Translations under genes and position numbers: made by a program
Source: UBA1672 sp964352375
Lineage (GTDB): Bacteria; Pseudomonadota; Alphaproteobacteria; Micavibrionales; Micavibrionaceae
Length of the DNA stretch: 29,614 nucleotides
NCBI GenBank assembly: GCA_964352375.1
Contig: CAYGSA010000016.1
Coordinates: 1 to 29,614, forward strand
Direction: 5' to 3'
Part shown: positions 1-7,764 of the stretch, in pieces
Position numbering within the stretch: the stretch's first letter is position 1
Layout: the number at the start of each line of letters is the position of its first letter
The notes under the pieces: model-generated
Databases searched by the model: none
What the model saw: the letters and a program-made list of their open reading frames with translations, nothing else
Told to the model about the DNA's origin: nothing

Positions 1-768
1 CGAAAACCCTTCACCCAGATAAACCCGTTTCACGTCATCGCTCTCGACAATATCCTCAGGCGGGCCCTCCATCAGGACCTTACCATCATGCAAAATATAC
101 GCCCGGTCAACAATGCCCAAGCAATCCCGCACGTTATGATCCGTAATCAAAACCCCTATATTCCGCTCTTTCAGCTGAACAATCAAATTCCGAATATCAT
201 TCACCGCAATCGGATCAACGCCCGCCAAAGGCTCATCGAGCAGCACAAAATCTGGCCGCGCCGCAAGCGCCCGCGCAATCTCAACGCGGCGGCGTTCCCC
301 CCCGGACAACGCCAAAGACGGCGTACGGCGCAAATGCTCAACGCTAAACTCTGCGAGCAAATCCTCTAGCAAAACTTCCTGATCATCTTTGCTTAAATCC
401 TGCAACTCAATCACGGCACGCAAATTATCTTCAACATTCAACCCACGGAAAATCGAAGCTTCCTGCGGCAAATACCCGACCCCAAGCCGCGATCTGCGAT
501 ACATCGGCAAATTCGTAATATCCTGACCATCAAGCAAGATCCCGCCACCATCAGCGCCAATCAACCCCGTGATAATATGAAAGCACGTCGTTTTCCCCGC
601 CCCGTTAGGGCCAAGCAACGCTACCGCCTCCCCGCGATTAATATTCAAACTCACATCACGCAAAACAGGGCGTTTTTTATACGCCTTTGATAAGTGAACA
701 GCACAAAGCCCCTTCGGAACACTCTTAATGCGCGCTTTTTTCGGTAATGTAGACGTCTTAGCGATCAT
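1..768 (-). CDS. lptB: LPS export ABC transporter ATPase LptB (3' end cut by window)
   Basis: Cytoplasmic ATPase that powers extraction of LPS by LptF/LptG (genes at 18297-20569) and delivery through LptC and LptA. I translated 256 residues from the ATG at 768; only the last few residues lie beyond base 1. Walker A GPNGAGKT is at residues 53-60, the Q-loop near Q102, the signature LSGGERRR at 154-161, Walker B FVLLDEP at 174-180 and the switch D210-H211. A 20-residue basic N-terminal extension precedes the usual start of the fold. It is the last visible gene of the rnd-kdsD-lptC-lptA-lptB run, 53 bases after lptA. In related bacteria rpoN commonly follows, outside this window. The identity is secure because lptA and lptC are adjacent and the sequence is LptB-like throughout. 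Confidence 0.94.
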   Translation of the reverse strand, partial: MIAKTSTLPKKARIKSVPKGLCAVHLSKAYKKRPVLRDVSLNINRGEAVALLGPNGAGKTTCFHIITGLIGADGGGILLDGQDITNLPMYRRSRLGVGYLPQEASIFRGLNVEDNLRAVIELQDLSKDDQEVLLEDLLAEFSVEHLRRTPSLALSGGERRRVEIARALAARPDFVLLDEPLAGVDPIAVNDIRNLIVQLKERNIGVLITDHNVRDCLGIVDRAYILHDGKVLMEGPPEDIVESDDVKRVYLGEGFS

Positions 769-821
769 GGATACCCTCTATATTTATCTTACGGTAAAGG
801 CAATATAAAAAGCAATCCAGC

Positions 822-1619
822 TTATTCAGGTTTTTTAGCACTGCTCGGATAGAAAACCCCCCGAACGCGCCCCCCCTCAGCAGGCGTCCCGCCATAAATC
901 TTACTGATATTCGTCTCCAAATTCACCTCAGCGCGTGTGCCCTGCAGCTTATTCGGCCCCCGAACAATCACAACACCCTCCAACAATTCCGCAACATTTG
1001 TCTGCGCAGAATAGATAGCGCGGTTCCCAGTCAAAATTTCATCAGGTGTTGTAATCACAACATTTCCTATAGCTTCAAGGCTTTTCAATACGCGCCTTCC
1101 CGTTTTACTATCCTGCTCAAACAAAGCAATCATCTTATCCGCCTCAAGCATATCCCCCTCACGCTCAGCTTTAGCTTGGCCATGAGCCTCAAGCCGCCCA
1201 GCGCTCACATAATATTCAAACTTATCACGCGCCGTTACAACCTGATCATCAGAGACAAGGCGAAGATGATCCCCCGTCATGACCGCATAGCTTGTATCAA
1301 CATCATAAACCGCGTGATCACCGTAAGCTTGACTGTTCTCGGAAACAATACGTACAGCGCCATCAGCCTTAATAGTATATATATCAATGCCACCCTCTTT
1401 CCCATCACGATACTTGGCCGTCAAAAGGGCAGTAAAAAGGCTCGTCTTCCCTTGCGTCGCTTTAACGTTCTTGCGCGCCTTGAAATAAAGATCTGTGCGA
1501 TTCCACTCAAGGCTCTCATCCGCCGTAATTTCAAGCGGCTTATTTCTATCCGCATTTTGCGCCCAAGCAGGAACACCCAGCGCAAAGACAACAGCAAAAA
1601 TCAAATAAAACCGTATCAT
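822..1619 (-). CDS. lptA: LPS transport periplasmic protein LptA (OstA-like)
   Basis: Periplasmic bridge protein that carries LPS between the inner-membrane LptB2FGC complex and the outer membrane. The 265 residues start with a clear signal peptide ending near AWA-QN (about residue 21), followed by an OstA-type beta-jellyroll with the family opening PLEITADESLEW and repeated short beta-strand segments. The length is larger than the enteric protein (about 185 aa) but common in alphaproteobacteria. The ATG overlaps the lptC stop as ATGA, so translational coupling is likely. The C-terminal tail ends in a basic SSAKKPE stretch. The call rests on the fold signature plus the lptC and lptB neighbours. 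Confidence 0.9.
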   Translation of the reverse strand: MIRFYLIFAVVFALGVPAWAQNADRNKPLEITADESLEWNRTDLYFKARKNVKATQGKTSLFTALLTAKYRDGKEGGIDIYTIKADGAVRIVSENSQAYGDHAVYDVDTSYAVMTGDHLRLVSDDQVVTARDKFEYYVSAGRLEAHGQAKAEREGDMLEADKMIALFEQDSKTGRRVLKSLEAIGNVVITTPDEILTGNRAIYSAQTNVAELLEGVVIVRGPNKLQGTRAEVNLETNISKIYGGTPAEGGRVRGVFYPSSAKKPE

Positions 1620-2290
1620 TCCAGCCCCTTAAAACCGCCCTGCAAGTCCAGCGTCGCAGGGCAAGTAAAAACAATATCCCCAGCCTGACCATTCACATGC
1701 AAACCTTTAGCGTCAATATTAAGATCAGGGCCGCTTGCGCGCACATCCTTTTCCGACCACGCATAATTCTGATCCATATCAATATGCGCCTCACTGCTCG
1801 CAAGCTTATAACCATCCGAATGCTCAAGCACAACATGACCCTCAAGGAAAAAACGCTCGGTATCCTGACGATACGCGCCCGCATCAGAACGCATAGTCAC
1901 TTTCGCACCGTTCATAAGATTCATCATACCAACCGGACGGTCAAGCACAATCAGGTCTTTATTCTTATCGCCCTGAACCGCACGCTCAGCAACAATTTCA
2001 AACGGCTGATTCTTATGGTCAACACTCATAAACTTTGGATTAACCAACTCATTTCGTGCAACATCTTCTTTCTCTATTTCTGGCGTCTCGGGTGTCATTT
2101 CAACCGCTTTAATCGTCTCCTCCGTCCCACCCATACGCAAGAACACGACCAAAATAACAACCGCCGCCGCCAAAGGCAGCGCAAGGCGCATCACACGCAC
2201 AAATTTTGTATACCCCAGATTAACGGTACCACTGCGATCTCGGCGAGAAAGGCGTTCTGCGCGCTGCTCGGCAAGCTCTTCTTCCGTCAA
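1616..2290 (-). CDS. lptC: LPS export protein LptC (probable TTG start)
   Basis: Bitopic inner-membrane protein that hands LPS from LptB2FG to LptA. A charged cytoplasmic segment is followed by one transmembrane helix (about residues 35-51, LALPLAAAVVILVVFL) and a periplasmic beta-jellyroll containing the family-typical pattern of fixed strands (NPKFMSVDHKNQPFEI). No ATG is available near the expected start. I prefer the TTG at 2290 because it overlaps the kdsD stop as TTGA and has a GGCGGG purine-rich stretch just upstream, giving 224 aa. The open frame continues to another TTG at 2311. The gene overlaps lptA by four bases. Function is secure from context; the start is less certain. Confidence 0.85.
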   Translation of the reverse strand: MTEEELAEQRAERLSRRDRSGTVNLGYTKFVRVMRLALPLAAAVVILVVFLRMGGTEETIKAVEMTPETPEIEKEDVARNELVNPKFMSVDHKNQPFEIVAERAVQGDKNKDLIVLDRPVGMMNLMNGAKVTMRSDAGAYRQDTERFFLEGHVVLEHSDGYKLASSEAHIDMDQNYAWSEKDVRASGPDLNIDAKGLHVNGQAGDIVFTCPATLDLQGGFKGLE

Positions 2291-3297
2291 GCCACACCCG
2301 CCTGCAAACAATCCTGCAAACGAATAAGCCCCACAACCGCGCCATATTCATCTTTAACAATAAGGCTTGTGATATACTGCCCAGGAACTTTCGTCATAAT
2401 CTCCAAAGCTTGGGCAGCCAAAGCATCTTCGGATATAGATTTAGGGTCAACGCTCATAATGTCACGCGCTGGCCTTTGCAAAAGATCAGGCGCCATGTGA
2501 CGCTTTAAATCACCATCCGTCACAATCCCTGCAAGCACACCATCCCCAAAAATCAAAACAGCGCCCAAATTCTTCCCCGACAGCGTCAAAATCACCTCAT
2601 CCATAAGCGCATCATCCGTCGCTATCGGCAAATCATCACCCTGAATCATCAACTCGGACACCTTAATCAATTTCTGACCAAGCTTCCCACCCGGATGAAA
2701 AACCTTATACTGCTCTGGCGTAAGCCCCATACGCTCAAGCAAAGCAACTGCCAGCGCATCTCCATAAGCCATCATCATTGTCGTTGACGTCGTCGGCGCA
2801 AGCCCATTGGGGCAAACCTCACCCATCGACGGCAACAGCAAACAAATATCCGAATATTGCGCAAGCGTAGACTCTTCATTCCCCGTCATCGCAATCAACG
2901 TAATATTGTATCTGCGCGTATAATGAATGAGATCAGACAGCTCGTTATTCTCACCAGAATTAGACAGCATCAAAACAACATCATTCTCGGTCACCATACC
3001 CATATCACCATGGCTGGCCTCACCTGGATGCACAAAATATGACGGCGTCCCAGTCGACGCCATCGTCGCCGCTATCTTGCGTGCCACATGCCCGCTTTTA
3101 CCAATCCCGGCAATAATCAGTCGACCATTGCGCCCTTGGCTTTTCATCTCATGCACCGCACTGACCGCGGCAATAAAACTCTCATCAATTGAATCAGCCA
3201 AAGCCTGCAAAGCCGCAGCCTCAGTCGTTAAAACATGCACCGCTATTTGCACATCGCCCGAAGTCGATGTTTGCTCTTTAATGTTCGAAGATGTCAT
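2287..3297 (-). CDS. kdsD: D-arabinose 5-phosphate isomerase, KdsD/KpsF family
   Basis: Interconverts ribulose 5-phosphate and arabinose 5-phosphate, the first committed step to Kdo for LPS inner core. It has 336 residues, the usual length. The SIS domain covers about residues 40-180 and shows GIGKSGHVARKIAATMASTG (65-84), HPGEASHGDMG (90-100), SNSGE (112-116) and LAPTTSTT (166-173). Two CBS domains follow at about 210-265 and 275-330. The ATG lies inside the 3' end of rnd (20-base overlap) and its stop is shared with the lptC start. Placing Kdo precursor synthesis directly with LPS export genes is a known proteobacterial arrangement. I cannot tell LPS-dedicated KdsD from capsule-type KpsF by sequence; the lpt neighbours favour the former. 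Confidence 0.95.
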   Translation of the reverse strand: MTSSNIKEQTSTSGDVQIAVHVLTTEAAALQALADSIDESFIAAVSAVHEMKSQGRNGRLIIAGIGKSGHVARKIAATMASTGTPSYFVHPGEASHGDMGMVTENDVVLMLSNSGENNELSDLIHYTRRYNITLIAMTGNEESTLAQYSDICLLLPSMGEVCPNGLAPTTSTTMMMAYGDALAVALLERMGLTPEQYKVFHPGGKLGQKLIKVSELMIQGDDLPIATDDALMDEVILTLSGKNLGAVLIFGDGVLAGIVTDGDLKRHMAPDLLQRPARDIMSVDPKSISEDALAAQALEIMTKVPGQYITSLIVKDEYGAVVGLIRLQDCLQAGVA

Positions 3298-3886
3298 AAT
3301 CCCATCCCATCAAATCCAGATCACCACGCGTCCCAAGAAAATCAAAACAGCTCTGCGCCAGCGCCGTGCGCCCTTCACGCTCAAGCATCATATCCAATTG
3401 CGCCTTAAGCTTATGCAAATAAAAAACATCACTTGCGGCATAATTCATCTGCTCACTCGAAAGCTCCACAGCGCCCCAATCCGATGATTGCTGCTGCTTA
3501 CTCAGCTCAACCCCCAACAGCTCACGACAAATATGCTTCAGCCCATGCTTATCGGTGTAAGTCCGCACCAAACGCGACGCAATCTTCGTGCAATACACAT
3601 TCGGACAACCAACACCCAGATATTTCTTCATCACCGCGACATCAAATCGCGCAAAATGGAATAATTTCTGCACATTTTCATTTGCGACCAAACGCTTAAG
3701 ATTCGGCGCATCAAACGACCCATCAAGCATCTGCACCAAATGCGCCGTGCCATCGCCTGAAGAAAGCTGTACCAAACATAAACGATCCCGCGCTGGCAAC
3801 AACCCCATAGTTTCTGTGTCAATAGCCACAACAGGCCCAAGATCCAAGTCATCAGGCAAATCATTTTGGTGTAATACAATACTCAT
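3278..3886 (-). CDS. rnd: Ribonuclease D, short single-domain 3'-5' exoribonuclease
   Basis: DEDDy-family exonuclease, expected to trim tRNA and other small RNA 3' ends. From the ATG at 3886 the protein has 202 residues. Exo I is IDTET with D23 and E25, Exo II is FHFARFD with D82, and Exo III is Y149-x3-D153, so all four acidic residues and the tyrosine are present. It lacks the C-terminal HRDC domains of the E. coli enzyme, as is usual for alphaproteobacterial RNase D. The frame stays open upstream to 3943, but that extension (MGFCFRMHIPNIA) does not resemble the family, and the protein normally begins a few residues before the exonuclease fold. First gene of the minus-strand lpt run. Confidence 0.92.
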   Translation of the reverse strand: MSIVLHQNDLPDDLDLGPVVAIDTETMGLLPARDRLCLVQLSSGDGTAHLVQMLDGSFDAPNLKRLVANENVQKLFHFARFDVAVMKKYLGVGCPNVYCTKIASRLVRTYTDKHGLKHICRELLGVELSKQQQSSDWGAVELSSEQMNYAASDVFYLHKLKAQLDMMLEREGRTALAQSCFDFLGTRGDLDLMGWDYDIFEH

Positions 3887-4042
3887 TTTATGCGCAGTCC
3901 TTATAGCTATATTTGGAATGTGCATCCTAAAACAAAACCCCACGCAAATAAAGATGAGAGTTTCGCAAACATTATTAAGGTTTCATTATAGTGTTTTTGG
4001 CATTATCATACTCAGAAATGATGTAAGCAATAAGGGCATATC
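3887..4042. promoter_or_regulatory. Divergent intergenic region between rnd and the receiver/GGDEF gene
   Basis: 156 A+T-rich bases separate two divergently read genes, so promoters for both must lie here or overlap the rnd 5' end. I see TATAGT (reading plus) in the stretch around 3988-3993, but no convincing -35 partner at normal spacing. An AAGGG ribosome-binding sequence sits about ten bases before the plus-strand ATG at 4043. No strong inverted repeat was seen. Confidence 0.35.
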
Positions 4043-4867
4043 ATGAAAATCTTGGTCGTAGATAGAGAAGAAATAACAACAGAGCTTATGCGCACCCGCC
4101 TAGAGCCTCTTGGACATAAAATCACCCAAGAAGAAGTGAAGAACAACGCCGTCGAACGCTTGGCCAAGGAACATTACGATATGATCTTCCTTGACCCCGC
4201 GCCACTGACCAGCGCCCGCCCCCTTATTTTAAATCTCCGCCGCGCAACAAATTATTATCCTTATATTGTACAGATGGGCGATATCTCTCTGATCGAAGCC
4301 ATCCAATCAGGCGCCAATGACCGCCTCACAAAGCCACTCGACCCAAAAGCCTTGGATACAAGCGTTGAAAATGCACACTACCTTGTCTCACAAATCAAAC
4401 GCATCGGCGATGAGTCAGAAGATTTCCCAAGCGCAGGCGGCATCATCGCAAAATCCGCCTTCAACCAACTCTTCCTCTCCGCGATCGATCGTGCAGACCG
4501 CTATGGTGAACGCACCTATGTTGTCTTTATCGGCATACAAAATTACAAAACAATCAATGAAACAGAGGGGGCATCTAGCGCGGAATACGCCGCGGCAAAA
4601 CTATCAAAATATCTCGTACGCCTGCGCCGTCAATCAGACATCATTGCCCAAACCGAAACGGGTGAATTCGCTCTGCTCCTGCAACGCCCTCTCTATGAAA
4701 CCGAACCCATGGAAGCCGCGAACCGTTTCGCCGAAGCCATTATGGGCGCAGAAGATTTATTCAAAGCCGACGGTGCTGCGCCTGATTTCTACATTCGCCT
4801 CATCGACCTTCCAGGCGGCGCACGCCTCATAGAGCACAGCGTCACAGAAAATCACGCCAAAGCCTAG
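4043..4867 (+). CDS. Two-domain signalling protein: CheY-like receiver plus degenerate GGDEF domain
   Basis: 274 residues with no membrane segment. Residues 1-115 form a receiver domain: acidic pocket residue D7, phospho-acceptor D51 in MIFLDPAPL, and conserved lysine K97 in LTKPLD. Residues about 135-260 look like a GGDEF fold (start IIAKSAFNQLFLSAIDRADR, then YVVFIGIQNYKTINE), but the catalytic loop reads ETGEF (205-209) instead of GGDEF and only the ending EF is kept. Diguanylate cyclase activity is therefore doubtful; a c-di-GMP or GTP sensing role, or a protein-docking role, is more likely. It stands before the polysaccharide export genes, so control of exopolysaccharide is a reasonable but unproven inference. 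No histidine kinase gene is in the window. Confidence 0.72.
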   Translation: MKILVVDREEITTELMRTRLEPLGHKITQEEVKNNAVERLAKEHYDMIFLDPAPLTSARPLILNLRRATNYYPYIVQMGDISLIEAIQSGANDRLTKPLDPKALDTSVENAHYLVSQIKRIGDESEDFPSAGGIIAKSAFNQLFLSAIDRADRYGERTYVVFIGIQNYKTINETEGASSAEYAAAKLSKYLVRLRRQSDIIAQTETGEFALLLQRPLYETEPMEAANRFAEAIMGAEDLFKADGAAPDFYIRLIDLPGGARLIEHSVTENHAKA

Positions 4868-4915
4868 AAACAAGCCGAATAGTATCGAAAAAAAATATCT
4901 ATACAGGCGCGCACC

Positions 4916-4937
4916 AGAAAATCGCTACGCATTTTCT
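4916..4937 (+). terminator. Hairpin after the receiver/GGDEF gene, possible terminator
   Basis: AGAAAAT (4916-4922) pairs perfectly with ATTTTCT (4931-4937), and the inner GC/GC can extend the stem around a bulged C. It begins 48 bases after the stop codon and 89 bases before the next gene. There is no uridine run after it, so it is at best a weak or factor-dependent terminator. Confidence 0.4.
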
Positions 4938-5026
4938 CGAACTGCCCCTTGCCCACAGCGCAGAAAAAGACTAATGTAGCCTCATACCTAATAATAATTC
5001 AACTCTGCGTAACCACGGGAAAATTT

Positions 5027-5647
5027 ATGTTTTTCAAACTCTTGGGCGCGAGCTCTCTATTGATGTTTTATGGCTCTGTCGGTGTATTTTACTCCGCAAC
5101 CCCTACCGTTGCACAAGACATTCAAAACGCAGAGAGTCGAATAATAAGTGCAAGCAAAACACTGTCCATAAAAGTCCTGAACGAAGAGAGCTTGAGCGGA
5201 ACATACACGACAAACCAAAATGATGAAATTACCCTCCCCCTCATCGGAACACTTTCAATTAAAGGTCAAACACCAAGTCAAATAGAATCACTTTTGACGC
5301 AGCGCTACAGTGACGGATATCTTATTGATCCCACAATCATTGTCAGTATACTAGAAAATCAAAAACCAGAAACACGCCCCCCAACAACAGAAATACAAAA
5401 AGCACACGGCGGCATCTACATTCTGGGCAGCGTCAAAAACCCGGGGCGCTACGACCTCCTTACAGATGCACATAACATTTTAAACATCATCGCCCTTGCG
5501 GGTGGATACACAGGACGCGCAGACAAAAAAACCTTCGAAATTATGCGCGACAATGAAAAACTGGCCGTCAGCGCCGAAAACTATCACCCCACCGCAGGAG
5601 ACATCATCATCGTAAAAGAGCGCTTCTTTTGGGCAGGAAACCGATGA
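5027..5647 (+). CDS. Polysaccharide export protein, Wza/GumB family
   Basis: Periplasmic or outer-membrane export component for a capsule or exopolysaccharide. From the ATG at 5027 (GGGA about seven bases upstream) it has 206 residues: a signal peptide of about 29 residues ending TVAQ, a polysaccharide-export domain at about 44-110 (LSIKVLNEESLSG, ITLPLIGTLSIKG, DPTIIVSI) and one SLBB domain at about 129-172 (YILGSVKNPGRYDL, ALAGGYT). There is no lipobox and no C-terminal amphipathic pore helix, which fits the short GumB-like subgroup rather than full-length Wza. The frame is open to a TTG at 4949, but that start would put the signal peptide internally. Its last codons overlap the next gene as ATGA, so it is made together with the co-polymerase/kinase. 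Confidence 0.85.
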   Translation: MFFKLLGASSLLMFYGSVGVFYSATPTVAQDIQNAESRIISASKTLSIKVLNEESLSGTYTTNQNDEITLPLIGTLSIKGQTPSQIESLLTQRYSDGYLIDPTIIVSILENQKPETRPPTTEIQKAHGGIYILGSVKNPGRYDLLTDAHNILNIIALAGGYTGRADKKTFEIMRDNEKLAVSAENYHPTAGDIIIVKERFFWAGNR

Positions 5648-7548
5648 CACAGATCCGATCAAACAGCATCAGCGCAATTCTAAAGCGCCGCGCAGGATTT
5701 ATTGCAACGCTTACAGTGCTTGGCGCAGGGGCATCAGCATTTGCACTCATGAGCGCCCCGCCGCTTTTTACCGCAAAAGCGCAAATCCTGTTCGATAGCG
5801 CCAGCGAACAAACCCTCCACACCCATATCGAAGCACTTCACAGCACCTTCGGCTCATCCCCCGAAGAAAACAAGGTCCTAAACATCCACCCCGCAGGCCG
5901 CGCATCCGTCCTAAACCTAAAATATACAGGCCAAAACGCAGAACAAGCCGCACGCCTTTTAAACGCACTTGCAAAATCCTACATCGCAAAACTCTCCAAA
6001 GAACCTTTGAACAATAACGATCCCAAAACCCTGGAGTTCCTGCAAACGCTCAAAACAAACATCGAAACCGCACAAACCGCACTAGAAACATTCGAAGCTA
6101 AAGCCACAAAACACGCCCGCACCCCATCCATAAAAACCCACGAAGCCTACGAGGCAGCAAAGATATCACTCCTCAAGGCACAAAAAGACATCACACCCTT
6201 TTTGAAAAAAGACGGAAACTTTACGCTAAATCCGAACGCCCCTGCGATTAGAAACTCAAACGCGATCCAAAACTTGCTCGAAAAACAGCGCGCACTCAAA
6301 CAAGACCGCGCCCAACTTGGCGTACGTTATGGCGACAAACACCCAGACATGAAAGCCCTCGCCGCGGGCTTAACTTTAATCGACAAGCAAATCACGGCAG
6401 AAAGTGAGGCCATTCTGGAGGTCTTGAAAACCAACTACGCCCTCGTGAAATCAGAAATTAAAAACCTTGAAGAGAGAGGCATGCAAGCCTCTTTAGAAGA
6501 AGAAGCCGCGCGTTATAAACAATCCCAAGAAAAATTGGACACCCTAAAATCACGCCTCACAGAAGCCAAAAATCTGTATGAAACATTCCTTAGCGTCCAC
6601 AATAAAGCCATAACAACAAACGGCAATCGCGCCTCACTCCTCACTCCTGCAACGCCGCCTGCACGCCCGTCTTTTCCGAACATCCCACTGCTGACAATCT
6701 TGGCCGCACTCCTCTCAGCCCTCATTGCGTCCTTGGTCGCAATAACACAAGAACGCCGCCGCGCAGGATTCACCAGCGCCCGCCAAATCGAGGAAACCAT
6801 TGACCTTCAGTGCTTCGGCCTCATCCCAAAAGCCATACCAGACAAAAAGAGAGCAATCGCCGACTTTGTTCTTGATAACCCGTCAAACCAAACCAGCGAA
6901 GCCATCCGCGCACTCAAACTAAATATAAAATTGCAAGCCGAGAGCACCGAAACTGAGTGCAAAGTCATCTCCCTAACCTCCACACTTGCAGGCGAAGGCA
7001 AAACAACCCTCGCCGCATGGATCGCACGCCTCAGCGCAAAATCAGGGCAACGCGTCATCCTGATTGACGCAGACCTGCGCCGCCCCAGCATCCACCTCGC
7101 ACTGGGGCAAAGAAATAAAAACACCCTCGCAGACTACCTCAGCGGCACCAAGAAACTGGAAGAAACAATCAACACCTCAGATCCATCGGGCCTCCATGTC
7201 ATCTACGGACGATCCGTCCCCAACAGCGCGCTCGACATGATATCATCAGAAAAAATGGATGCCCTCATCCGAAATCTTCGTGGCACGTATGACCTTGTCA
7301 TCATAGACACCCCCGCATCAATGGCCGTGCCCGATGCCCGCGCCTTGGAAAAACGCTCCGATCTTTTCCTCTACTGCATCGCATGGAACAAAACCCCACG
7401 CGACCTTATCCACAACGGAATAGCGCAATTCAAAAAGTTTGGAAACCCAACCATAGCAAGCGTCTTAACCCAGATAGACCCCCAAAAACACGTTCAATTA
7501 GGCTACGGCTCGTCTGAAAATGAATACACCCCCTACAAAGACGCCTAA
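5644..7548 (+). CDS. Polysaccharide co-polymerase with bacterial tyrosine kinase domain (Wzc/GumC/ExoP-like)
   Basis: Inner-membrane chain-length regulator and autokinase working with the preceding export protein. 634 residues from the ATG at 5644. Wzz domain from the N-terminus with TM1 near residues 18-37; periplasmic coiled-coil region about 120-320 with the motif RYGDKHPDM (228-236); proline-rich PARPSFPN (339-346) before TM2 at about 348-367. The BY-kinase domain follows: Walker A LAGEGKTT (448-455), Walker A' VILIDADLRR (471-480), Walker B LVIIDTP (551-557). The C-terminal tail has only three tyrosines (Y621, Y628, Y631), fewer than the cluster in Wzc. The four-base overlap with the upstream gene indicates coupling. 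No glycosyltransferase, polymerase or flippase lies alongside, so the sugar product cannot be inferred. Confidence 0.9.
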   Translation: MTQIRSNSISAILKRRAGFIATLTVLGAGASAFALMSAPPLFTAKAQILFDSASEQTLHTHIEALHSTFGSSPEENKVLNIHPAGRASVLNLKYTGQNAEQAARLLNALAKSYIAKLSKEPLNNNDPKTLEFLQTLKTNIETAQTALETFEAKATKHARTPSIKTHEAYEAAKISLLKAQKDITPFLKKDGNFTLNPNAPAIRNSNAIQNLLEKQRALKQDRAQLGVRYGDKHPDMKALAAGLTLIDKQITAESEAILEVLKTNYALVKSEIKNLEERGMQASLEEEAARYKQSQEKLDTLKSRLTEAKNLYETFLSVHNKAITTNGNRASLLTPATPPARPSFPNIPLLTILAALLSALIASLVAITQERRRAGFTSARQIEETIDLQCFGLIPKAIPDKKRAIADFVLDNPSNQTSEAIRALKLNIKLQAESTETECKVISLTSTLAGEGKTTLAAWIARLSAKSGQRVILIDADLRRPSIHLALGQRNKNTLADYLSGTKKLEETINTSDPSGLHVIYGRSVPNSALDMISSEKMDALIRNLRGTYDLVIIDTPASMAVPDARALEKRSDLFLYCIAWNKTPRDLIHNGIAQFKKFGNPTIASVLTQIDPQKHVQLGYGSSENEYTPYKDA

Positions 7549-7569
7549 AAAATCGCGTATTATACTTCT

Positions 7570-7764
7570 ATGCGATTCGCAAACACACACACCTCTAGGC
7601 GTGGCGCATTCTTACTCATCGCGCTTTTTTCCTGCCTAAACATCATATGCGGCTTTATCCTGATTACAAAAGGATCACGAGCCGATTCTCCTATGGTGAT
7701 TTCACAACAAAAACCTTCAAACTTCTCACCCAAAATTATGTTAAGCGCCAAAGAACAAAAGTAA
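7570..7764 (+). CDS. Small single-pass membrane protein coupled to the next gene (unrecognised)
   Basis: 64 residues: a short basic N-terminus (THTSRRG), one strong transmembrane segment (about residues 13-33, FLLIALFSCLNIICGFILI) and a hydrophilic tail expected outside the cytoplasm. The stop codon overlaps the ATG of the 279-aa gene as TAATG, an arrangement typical of translational re-initiation, which is the best evidence that this small frame is translated. It starts 21 bases after the tyrosine-kinase gene, so all belong to one likely operon. No obvious ribosome-binding site precedes the ATG. I do not recognise a family. Confidence 0.55.
   Translation: MRFANTHTSRRGAFLLIALFSCLNIICGFILITKGSRADSPMVISQQKPSNFSPKIMLSAKEQK

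Noticed and set aside
3887..3943. N-terminal extension of RNase D
   Set aside because: The added residues do not resemble the family and the protein normally begins just before the exonuclease fold, as with the ATG at 3886.
4043..4867. Active diguanylate cyclase
   Set aside because: The GGDEF loop is ETGEF, so the expected catalytic residues are missing.
4949..5026. Upstream extension of the polysaccharide export protein from a TTG at 4949
   Set aside because: It would bury the signal peptide inside the protein; the ATG at 5027 has a ribosome-binding site and gives a normal secreted form.
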